A stretch of DNA of 64,000 nucleotides from Pisolithus tinctorius (lineage: Eukaryota > Basidiomycota > Agaricomycetes > Boletales > Pisolithaceae): positions 496,001 to 560,000 of the forward strand of contig JANFAH010000033.1 of assembly GCA_024663395.1 (NCBI GenBank), given 5' to 3'. The notes beneath the pieces were generated by a model. It was not told the origin of the DNA, searched no databases, and saw nothing but the letters and a program-made list of their open reading frames with translations. Both the position numbers and the translations under genes were made by a program. Shown one piece after another: positions 55,875-64,000 of this stretch (the first letter of the stretch is position 1; each line of letters begins with the position of its first letter).

Positions 55875-56329
55875 TGTTATGCTCGACTGAAGTCAAGACA
55901 TAGGGAGAGCTCAAATGCAGACTAAGGGTTCTACTGAGCAACGGCTGCAGTAACCTCTGTAAATGACAGAGGATTTAGGCAATGCCGGTAAGAGTGGTCC
56001 AGGTTAGGGACACTGAGGGCGAAGTTCTGAGTGAGAATGCTGTGTATGATTGAGCAGCTCAAGTCTGGGGTTCCAGGACTTGAGCTGGCAGGCCTAAATA
56101 CTACAAAGAAACAGACCATGAGGCATCCACATGTGATGATCTAAATACGCCATTGGTTGAACAACGTCGGCACATGTCCTAGGCATGTAACGAGGAGATA
56201 ACGCTAGTGGTGGAAATAGGGAGCCGTTGGATCAGAGAGAAGGCAGCTTGAAAAGGAAAGAAGTGTCCAATGGATCAAACACACGGTAAACGTACAGTGA
56301 AAAAGGAAAACAAGGGGTGAAACGTAACA
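55875..56329 (-). repeat. Element E 5' LTR (right in the window)
   Basis: 455 bp, plus-strand TGTTATGCTCGACTG to GAAACGTAACA, followed by GCAGG. Confidence 0.94.
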
Positions 56330-57294
56330 GCAGGGAGCAGGGAGGAATGATCCATATGCTTCATCAAGAGGGGAGACCAAAACGACCACATAAGACCTTT
56401 CTAACCAAATGACAGACCTGAGATGACCAAAGAACATCCTTCTGGAAGTCATACTGACAAGGAGAACACACCAACCAAGCTGCATGGGATGAGATGGGGC
56501 TGACAATGATGGGATGAACCAGGGGGCTTCAGGATGGAAGCTGGTGGGAATGCCTGGCAGATATATGTAGCCACTGTCTCTGGCAAATGAGACAAGTGAG
56601 ATGATTGATGAAGAGGTGACCATGATTGATGGACTTAGTGAAATGAGCATCTGATGTATGGAGTGCTGTAGAAATGCATAGGGTGTGAGGATCCTCTCCA
56701 GATTTGGAAGGCAGAATCACATGGCAGAGCACTTTAAGCAAGTGTGAGAATGGAGTCAATATCTTTGGAAATGGTGGAGATATGATGAAAACCAGAATGC
56801 CATACACAGGCACTAAAAACTTTTAATGCACACTCAACTCGCATCCTCTTTTCTCTTTAGCACTGATGACTCATTCTTGTGTGAAGGATGACTGCTCACA
56901 TCTGGCAGTCTTTCTATGCATGAGGCCTTTAGTCTTCATCTGCATGCATGGGCATTGCACACAACTCATCAACAAGTTAGGCAGAGTCAGCTATAACCAT
57001 GTCCACAACACCTTTGGTGTGTGACACCAGCTGAAGGTATGTTCAATGAAAATGTATACATGTCCCAATCTGTGACAAGGCCTTCAAGGTCAATGAGGAT
57101 GACATTATTGACCATGGTAATGGCAGGAGCAGGAGCAAAAGCTAAATTAGTTGGTGTCAGCAGCATTTGTTCTCAGTTGCAGTTAATAAGGTAAGGTCAT
57201 AGTCAAGAGCCTAGAGCCTAATTAGCAAAGGGATGGGAATTTTACCTTAGCCAAATTTCTGCCTCTTCTGCCACCTTCCCACCATTAAGTTATC

Positions 57295-59030
57295 ATGTAC
57301 CTGCCCACCATGAGCAAGTCTCACTTCAATTTCAGCAGTAGCTCTTCATTATTGTCTCCAATGACAAGTTCTTTACTCTCTCCAGCTGCTGATCATGTTG
57401 AAGACCCACCAATCTTGTCCCCTTTGCAGAACACCAGTCTGGGTCTCCTATCTGGCACACAGCAATCCTTTGCATCATACCTGCCCCAGAACTTGATGAA
57501 TCAAGTAAATGTAAGTGGAATGGGTAGTTTTGGAGGGGTTAACATTGTCTAGGGCACATATATGCAGGACTCCCAAGTCATTTACCTGCAGGACTGCTGC
57601 AAGACACTTGAGCAGCATTTGGTCAAAGTAACATCTGAATACAACACAGTTAGGCAAGTCTTTTCATTTTCTGTATGAACATGGATTGTTTACTGATTTT
57701 CCTATAGAAATCTCTTTGACCAGCTCATGAATGCACTTAAATCCATGTCATGCAGTCCCAGGCTCCTTGATGCCAGCATGCCCTTACCAACCCTTACCAT
57801 GACTGATGAGAAGGCTCCAACACATGAATTGCACCCTAATGTGCAGTTCTGGACCAAGAAGGACTTCAACAACTGGCTCAAGTCCGCTGAGGCCAAGGGT
57901 AGCAACCGTGGCATATATGCATACCTCAAAGACACAAATGGCAATGTCCCCTCATCGGAAACACTAGCCAATATGCAGAAGACTTTATGTGGGGCATGGC
58001 AAGAGCTCAGCCAGTGCAACACAGCCCTGGAAACCTGGGGCAAAGCCAGTATGAGTGCTCAGCAGTTCATATGCTTGATCATGGAGACAGCATTCCCACT
58101 CTTCAAGTTTGCTGAAAATGGATGGAAGCTAGAGTATATTTGTACAAGGGGATACCTGGTGTGGAGTAAGCACTACCTGGATGATGATGGAAAGCTGAAG
58201 AGGGCAATGCACAACACTATGAAAGAAGAAGCCCTTGATGATGCAGACAAAGACCTCCAAGACCACAAACCCAGCAAGAAACAGTGATATCAAACAGAAT
58301 TGGAAGCACTGCACAATAAGAGAGCAAAAGGTGAGCACATCGTATTGCATACTCTACTGATTTATTGAGCCATGGCAGTGGACAACATGGCAGCAGCTGA
58401 GCCTCCTGAGGTCACTACTCTCAGGAATGGACAACCTGAGACAAGACCTGCAGAAATCCCAGCAACACAATCAAACCCACCCAAGTTTTTTACTGCCCCA
58501 GACAACAAGGAAAATATACCAGTCATCGATCACACAAATATCACTCAGCCTCCAGTATCATATGATCCAATGTAAGTTTCTATTTGACTATCTGAGTCTT
58601 CACTAACTCATATCACTCAGGAAGGAGCTTACTTGCTGTGGCTGCCTCGAAAGTCAAGACTTTACCTGTGCTGCCTATTCCAGACTCTCCTGTCAAGTGT
58701 GAGTCAGTACCACCATGTGTCTCTCAAATGGAGGATGCTTCCAAGAAAAAGTTTCAGCCCTCAGGTACCAAGAACAGATGGTAAGCACAAATGCAGTATA
58801 GATTTACTTGCTAACATAGTCATTAGCAACCTCTGCATCTTGCGATGGCTGAAGCATGTCAACCCAAACAGCAAAAAAGAACAGTTCTGCTTCTACTATG
58901 ATAAGACATTGACTGCAACTCAACATGAGGTATGTCTCATTTGGTTTGTTCATGAATTGCTCACAAGACAGCAAAAACCAGGAGTACAACAAGGAAGCCA
59001 AACAGCTTGTAAGTGACAGGCCAGCAAGAA
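57295..59030 (+). pseudogene. Second gene of element G, function unknown
   Basis: Exon 1 starts ATG 57295 (MYLPTMSKSHFNFSSSSSLL) and ends near 57507 at a GTAAAT donor. The next exon (about 57553-57655) reads QDSQVIYLQDCCKTLEQHLV, coiled-coil-like. The main exon (57710-58287) encodes PNVQFWTKKDFNNWLKSAEA, GIYAYLKDTNGNVPSSETLA and FKFAENGWKLEYICTRGYLV, a pattern I associate with hypothetical proteins of mushroom transposons. A TGA at 58285-58287 interrupts it. Later exons (58372-58571, 58621 onward) are Pro/Gln-rich. Being within the inverted repeats of G, it is probably the accessory DNA-binding protein of the element, by analogy to TnpA of plant CACTA elements. Confidence 0.6.
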
Positions 59031-59635
59031 ACCATGCTAACACATTATCAGGTCCAAGACAATGCCTGGGTTAAGGCTGTTATCGAGAATGGCAACCTTC
59101 ACTAGATAACAATCCATTTCGCTCAAACAGAAGTCCATCCACAATATTTTTTCATGCCATCTGCCTGCATTATCCACTCGCATCATCCACTCGCATCATA
59201 TTTGCATTGTACTTGCATTGCACTTGCATCACATGGCAGGGTTTTCCATCATTTGCATTGCCTGCCACACTGTCTGCATCATCATCATTGTGTATTTATT
59301 ACCCCCCAGGAAAATTTCCTGTACTATGTAGAGTGCTACCATGTAATAAATCATCATTTTGAAGCATATTAATGCAGTGTGTGTGGGTAATAAATAAATG
59401 TGCATATATATGAGCAGATATGACTTTGTAATACAAGGGCATATGTCATCACACACAAGCATATGGCATAAACATGGTAAGGGGAGACCGAGATATGCCC
59501 TGATATGTGCCCATGTGAGGATGCACAAAAAGTCACCTAGGGTGCTATGGAGTTGTGCCCCTGCATATTGTATTAGTCTCATTTTACTATGGAATTCCAA
59601 CCTGGTATGACTACATCTTACTTCCCTCGTTTGGG
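59031..59635. other. Right subterminal part of element G, no gene
   Basis: AT-rich, with short direct repeats such as ACTCGCATCAT (about 59175-59196) and CTTGCATTGCACTTGCAT. These are consistent with transposase-binding repeats near a CACTA end. No recognised protein. Confidence 0.45.
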
Positions 59636-59683
59636 CATATCCCATCAGCTAGGGTCACACAGTGTGATAACCAGTTTTCACTG
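59636..59683 (-). repeat. Element G right terminal inverted repeat
   Basis: Ends TGATAACCAGTTTTCACTG, the inverse of 43070-43117 (42 of 48 positions). Confidence 0.8.
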
Positions 59684-59685
59684 GG

Positions 59686-59692
59686 GCTCAGC
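59686..59692 (+). repeat. Candidate target duplication GCTCAGC, right side
   Basis: Follows CTGGG at the right tip of G and equals 12496-12502. Confidence 0.5.
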
Positions 59693-60225
59693 AGTGGGAC
59701 GCCGTCTTCCTATGTCCTCATCACCTTTCCATGATCACTCCAACGATACTCCTTTGACTGATAATACTCTCTGCTTTCCAAACCAAAGCAGTAGAATAAT
59801 GCAGTTTGACTGGGAGACAGTAGTTCCAGCTACCTTGCTAATTCTGGGTATGTACAAGTGTTACTCAGACTACTCTTGCTGAAGTGTGGTCTCATAGCAC
59901 ATCCCGCTCCAACGTTCAGTTTCTTTCATATTGGAAAACTCCATATCCTTTGTGCTGGTTCACTGCGAAGACGTATAGGACGGGCTCGTCCAATGCAATA
60001 AACGCTGAGTTCATCTCCATTTCTGGAATTTTATCTTGTCGGTGGACCTATTGACATCTTCTCCTAACATGACTGTGGATACCGAAAACCCATTATCCCC
60101 TCCTCTCACTTTACACCTTCACACTAGGTCTCCAAGTCTTTCATGTGCCACCTCACCCACATACGCACTCAAAGGAGGGGAAGGGTTCAACGTCTTGTCG
60201 ACACCGAGGAAAGTGACAATAATCA
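59693..60225. other. Right host flank, no gene recognised
   Basis: CpG content rises at once beyond the transposon end. Short open frames exist on the plus strand (to 59882 and 60036-60299), without family signatures. Confidence 0.35.
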
Positions 60226-60651
60226 TTGGGGAGTTTGAGTGGTACCAATGGTTCGATCTGTGGCGCAGGATCTGCATCCGGGAGCAATGCAGGGAGTAAA
60301 TGCGAGATCAGGAAGGCAAATGATGTTGGCCGGGAAGCTGAGAATATGCAGGAGAGTTCGGACGTTTTGTCAAGTAATTGTTTTGTTTCGCTCACTCCAT
60401 TGATGGCAGGCACGACGCTCATCACTTCAAACCCTCCTCCCCCTTATACTTTAATTAACGCACCGAACAAGGGAGAACCTAGTGTAGAGGATTTGCTCGT
60501 GTCTTCTGGTTTTCTCGAGGATATGCGTGCATGGGAGGCTGGTATGAGGTTGGGGAAAACGGTGAAGTGTATCCTGACTGCTGGTCCTCCGCATCCTGCT
60601 TCTGGAGCGGAGAAAGCAGACTATGAGATTCTGGTCTCCAGGAAACAATGA
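60226..60651 (+). CDS. Hypothetical protein, 141 residues
   Basis: Open frame MGSLSGTNGSICGAGSASGS to a stop at 60651, with an acidic middle and a C-terminal stretch EPSVEDLLVSSGFLEDMRAW. The base at 60226 begins a non-ATG codon, so the coding start is uncertain, and an upstream exon is possible. No family recognised, no signal peptide or membrane span evident. Confidence 0.3.
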   Translation: MGSLSGTNGSICGAGSASGSNAGSKCEIRKANDVGREAENMQESSDVLSSNCFVSLTPLMAGTTLITSNPPPPYTLINAPNKGEPSVEDLLVSSGFLEDMRAWEAGMRLGKTVKCILTAGPPHPASGAEKADYEILVSRKQ

Positions 60652-62401
60652 TCGAGGTAAAAAGTATGTCGTCACTCTATCATCCATCGGCTTTTCTGAT
60701 GACAATCATTGTAATGCCTGCTTAAATGTAGTGGCTCATATTGCTGTTTCAATTAGTGTGTTGTTTGAGCCCAGGGCTCCGGCATGGTAAACAAGGTGTC
60801 TACCAGTGGCGACGGCCCTGTTCTAGTTCCATCACTCTCCCCATATATATTATGTACGGGCATTTCTCCCATGCTGTCCACAAATTTGACCTTGTCTTGT
60901 CAGCCCTGTATCCACCCCGCACACAGACCTGTCATGGTCACAATGATCCAATACACCCAACTGGGACCGTCACAAGACGATGCGGTGGGAGGCGCACACT
61001 GCGTGACGAGCCCACTAGAGGCGCAGATCCCCTTCTGAGTGGCTTACACCACCCCAATCTCTCAGGAGATAACTATCATGTTGCATCTGCCGCCTTTCTG
61101 AAGGGTCACTGCACATCCCCGCTGTACACTATGGTTTCAACGAAGTTCCCCGATTCGACCCCTTGCATTTACCACACTCGCAAGCACTCTTTCCAGCATT
61201 AGGTGGTCTTGTGCCCAATTCCCATTCGCAATGATATACTGTGCGCCGTCCAGGACATGGACATGCCCAAAATAGTCAGTGTCTTCAAGATGCTGGGAAA
61301 TGTTGCTGTTACTGCTGATGCTGCAGGCGAGAACCCCTCGTTTTGTTCCTCCATCGCCCAGTGACACTGATGCCCCATGTCGATTAGCACTGGTAACCGA
61401 TGTATTGTCCACCTCAAGGGCTAATCAAAGTACTGCCCCAAAGTCAACAAACCATCACATAAACCTGTGTCGGATGTGAATCTTCCAGGCCCCGTGCCTT
61501 CCACCCTGGAACATGCGCATGTCCTTGCGAATAAATGAGCTGAGCCCATAAAAACTGAAGGGTGAGTGTGTTGTTAATCATGAGCGAAGGACTTGTTTGC
61601 AAGAAGTTCTTGGCAGTCGAAAGAGCAGCAGCCGAAAACAGCCATTAAGCTGTCCAAGGCCGTGAGTGTTGAAACACTTTCAGGTGCTAATAACCTTGAC
61701 TGATACCCTTTGCCCAACTTTACCTCTAGGGTCAGGGACCTCACTGACAATCAGATACTGCAAACCATCGTCCAATGGAATGAGAAGGGTAGACAACACG
61801 TTTCGGTTGGAGACCAGTATGTCAAGTATTCATATATCCCCAACGCATCTAACCATACTCTCTGCAGTAGTAGCCATGCCCTAGTATGTCTATCATTGTG
61901 TTTGAAGCGCCTTCCAGCCTGAAAAGTGACAGGGAAAATGGACCCCAGAAGAGGTTAAACCTACCGAAACAGTCTGTTCTTGCCTGAGTTTAGTAAATGT
62001 AGACTCAACTGATTGCTTCACTGCATAGAGTCACCGTAGACCTTGGCCAGGAATGGGAAAAGGTCAGCGAGCGTGCTGGTCGTATGTCCTTTGATTGCAG
62101 GTACCATGACCAGAACCATGTTGCAAAATGTGAGCTACTCCCGATCACAGTATATAAGCCAAGGGTCGATGCACCCTCAACATTCAATCACGTAGACACC
62201 ACTCAGTAGACACAAACGCTTGTAAACACATTCATCGGATAGCTATAATATACAGGTATTATACAACGCTCAGAACTTGGGACCGTTGTCATCATCCTCT
62301 GCATCAGAGTAGTTTACATCCTCACTGCTGTCCTCCGAGCACTCACCGTCTGTCTGGAGGAATCCAAGTCACCGCTTTCATCCTCGATGTCATCGCCATC
62401 A
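60652..62401. other. Right host flank with unassigned coding-like fragments
   Basis: About 1.75 kb. Plus-strand stretches at 60741-61202 and 61710-61922 (VRDLTDNQILQTIVQWNEKG) look protein-like but are short and broken, and I cannot name them. A TATATAA at about 62151-62157 could be a promoter. No transposon termini were found. Confidence 0.35.
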
Positions 62402-64000
62402 TTAAGGACCTTCATCCCCCTCGCTGCCTATGTCTTCATCAGTGGGACTTTTCTGGTCGGAATGGTCACTGGCATCGGTGAGATCCAGGTCCGAGTCTGA
62501 GGACGTTTGTGGGTACCAATTCAGGTAGGGAATACTGAGCATCATGCCCGATGCGATACCAGAAAAGCGAGCAAACATATCGCGATCTGCAAAGCTATAA
62601 GAATAATGTTCAGTGAAGCAAAGTAGTAGTCCCTCAGAAAGCTCACATATTGACATAGTACGCTTCCCAGTCATCAACCTCATTGGCAGGATGGCCCATC
62701 GAAGGTCCACGTCGAAGGAGTGAATCGGTGTGCCCGTTTAACGAATGCAGGAATAAGATGGCAAGCGCGGATTATGAGGGAAGGGTCAAGAAAACCAAAG
62801 GTGCCAGGCAAATCTGGGACGAACCCAATCTTCGGGAGACGTCCCTTCTGAAGGCCCCATTGGTAGCTTGGTACAACGCCAAGCCACCTAACCCAGAGAA
62901 ATTCCATGGTTTGCTCTGTTCCACTATAACAAACATTTATAAGGAAAGCGCCCCAATACTCGTGCGTACCAGAATGGATGAGCATTAGGACTCTCCTCTC
63001 GTGATAGCATCATAACTGTGGCACCATGTCCTGGGCGTAGGGTATCCTGGCCCATGGTGTATATCGTAGGTCGTGTAATTTATTTGGAAGCGCTTTTGAT
63101 GAATAACTTGGTTGAGACCATTCTTGAAGGTCACTTTATCTCGTTCTTCACTAGAGAACGAGCATTCATCTCCATCATAATCCAAGCCCAGTAATCATGA
63201 AAGAAGATGATCTTTCAGCTTCGGAATGAAGTCCTTGTAAAAGATGGTGAGGACAGTTAACTTGGGGTCCAGTACAACCTCTCACCTTCATGGCTGGATC
63301 TTCGGAGTTTGACTGAGAAACGCGGCCAAGTTGATGGCATTGCTTGGAGAATCTGACAAGTGGTGGTGAAACTTAGACGGGGCAGCTGTCTCTTTCCAAC
63401 TTTGTGGAGGATTCGCCTGCGGCATCCAATTGACGTCTAATATGTGTATGTCGTCTCTCCTGCTTTGCAAGTTGCTTTGCAGGTTTTTGTTTATTCATAC
63501 TTCGATAGAACTTCTTCAGAAGGCAATGAGCATGTTCACCCTAACAACCAGGGTCAGCGCGTCATCTATCATGAAAGACAATGATATAGCTTACAATTTG
63601 AGTAGTATATGAGTCAGTTGTTCTGAAAGTGCATATTGTATTCACATAATCTCTGAGGGCATGAAACTTGTATGTTGCAAGGTTGAAGGTCTTCGGTCGG
63701 GCACTGGTCATAGCAGAGGTAGTATTAGATGTGAGATTAGGTTTACTGTCCTTTCTTCGACACCGAGCAGCGACCTCTGAGGGTAGCTCCATTGTCATGA
63801 ACGTGGTACAAGTAAAGTCTCGAAACTTGTGAAGCTGATGTCCAAGCAGCCGGGTGGTTTCGTCGAGTTGATGAAGTGAATCTTCACTGTGGAGACAAAG
63901 CTTTGCGATGTGCGTGCCAGTGGGCTAGCCAAAAAAGCAAGGTACACATGACTCCGTCATGCTCAGAAGGGAAAAGCCCTTCAAACGCTGGAATTGCACA
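62402..64000 (-). pseudogene. Second Plavaka transposase, C-terminal half, runs off the right edge
   Basis: From the right edge leftward: AIPAFEGLFPSEHDGVMCTL, LGHQLHKFRDFTCTTFMTME, PKTFNLATYKFHALRDYVNT, FRTTDSYTTQ, NYTTYDIHHGPGYPTPRTW, AHPFWYARVLGRF, then MEFLWVRWLGVVPSYQWGL, LPKIGFVPDLPGTFGFLDPS, VIR-like IIRACHLIPAFVKR. After a 51-nt intron (about 62596-62647) comes FADRDMFARFSGIASG, then an acidic tail to the stop at 62402. A frame change near 62950 and stops upstream mark it as broken. Less worn than the copy in element H and from a different subfamily. Confidence 0.8.

Larger units (their letters stand above)
48759..56329 (-). mobile_element. Ty3/gypsy chromodomain retrotransposon E, nearly complete
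   Basis: 7571 bp with two 455-bp LTRs (48759-49213 and 55875-56329), TGTTA ends and GTAACA, target duplication GCAGG, inserted in repeat D. On the minus strand: gag, pol with every domain, ORF3, hairpin plus polypurine tract. It is interrupted only by solo LTR F in RT and carries a gag frame change, two stops near the end of pol and several in ORF3. The LTRs differ at around a dozen or more sites, nearly all transitions. Confidence 0.94.
47622..57026 (-). repeat. LTR-like repeat D, copy D3/4, split by element E
   Basis: The right part (56335-57026) begins on the minus strand TGTCACACACC. The left part (47622-48758) ends TTTGACTCACA. Joined they make about 1.83 kb, matching D1 and D2 end to end. 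The duplication CCAG occurs at 47618-47621 and 57027-57030, which defines the termini of D. Many CpG sites of D1 are TG or CA here, so this copy is older or more heavily methylated. Confidence 0.8.
43070..59683 (+). mobile_element. CACTA/Tnp2-type DNA transposon G
   Basis: Ends are 48-bp inverted repeats (43070-43117 and 59636-59683) sharing CAGTGAAAACTGGTTATCA and TGTGACCCTAGCT, 42 of 48 positions. It carries a Tnp2 transposase gene and a second gene (57295-59030). Without the D/E/F insertion (47622-57030) it would be about 7.2 kb. The 3-bp duplication usual for CACTA elements is not seen, since H abuts on the left. Poor in CpG. Confidence 0.8.
12503..59685. mobile_element. Composite H+G block of two abutting DNA transposons
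   Basis: Element H (12508-43069) and element G (43070-59683) touch without any spacer. The outer tips are CCCAG on the left and CTGGG on the right, bordered by GCTCAGC on both sides. At the internal junction the expected tips are missing: CTGATG runs directly into CAGTGAAAAC. Without later insertions the block would be about 13.7 kb. Alternative: two independent insertions with terminal erosion. Confidence 0.45.

Noticed and set aside
61071..61479. Possible conserved gene in the right flank (protein-like stretches in two frames)
   Set aside because: Short, interrupted and not recognisable, so not called as a gene.
1..64000. CRISPR arrays, tRNA or rRNA genes
   Set aside because: No regular spaced repeats, cloverleaf-like sequences or rRNA cores were seen. 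CRISPR is not expected in a eukaryote.

Overview
The window looks like repeat-rich chromosome from a mushroom-forming basidiomycete (Agaricomycetes). The evidence is two Plavaka-type transposases, a CACTA/Tnp2 transposase with many tiny introns, a DUF6532-like gene, chromodomain Ty3 retrotransposons, a short F-box gene and GT-AG introns of about 44-60 nt. I cannot name the species. Most of the 64 kb is transposon, and most genes are broken.

Left flank (1-12.5 kb). A worn Ty3-type gag-pol relic lies on the minus strand (1-3450). It is followed by a graveyard of broken house-keeping gene pieces: mitochondrial HSP70 (+), two tandem HSP60 pieces (-), a PMA1 proton-pump piece (-), an Arg/Ser-rich piece (-), a CWC22 splicing-factor piece (+), and two inverted copies of an unidentified exon. 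One apparently intact two-exon F-box gene ends the flank (11221-12035, -).

Centre (12.5-59.7 kb) is a double nest. DNA transposon H (12508-43069) has 27-bp terminal inverted repeats and carries a Plavaka transposase (-) and a divergent DUF6532-like gene (+). Directly abutting it is CACTA-type transposon G (43070-59683), with 48-bp inverted repeats, a Tnp2 transposase and a second gene. The outer ends of the pair are flanked by the same 7-mer GCTCAGC, as if they had moved once as a unit of about 47 kb. H was split by Ty3 element A (13116-37210, target duplication CTGTG). A was split by LTR-like repeat D1 and by Ty3 element B (20008-34113, duplication AGAAC). B lost most of its pol around repeat D2, and its 3' LTR was split by the non-coding LTR element C (26780-33489, duplication CTCCG). 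G was split by a D copy, the D copy by Ty3 element E (48759-56329, duplication GCAGG), and E by solo LTR F (52444-53156, duplication GAACC). Each branch is therefore four levels deep.

The three Ty3 elements A, B and E share one plan: gag, a slippery U-run at the gag stop leading to -1 pol (protease, RT, RNase H, integrase, chromodomain), then a third ORF that begins at or within 6 nt of the pol stop and ends in a second zinc-knuckle region, then a polypurine tract and the 3' LTR. This third ORF is the most interesting feature of the window. CpG loss and TGA-type premature stops grade with nesting depth: H, G, A and the G-hosted D copy are worn, while B, C and E are fresher.

Right flank (59.7-64 kb) has higher CpG, one small unassigned ORF, and the C-terminal half of a second Plavaka transposase running off the right edge (-).
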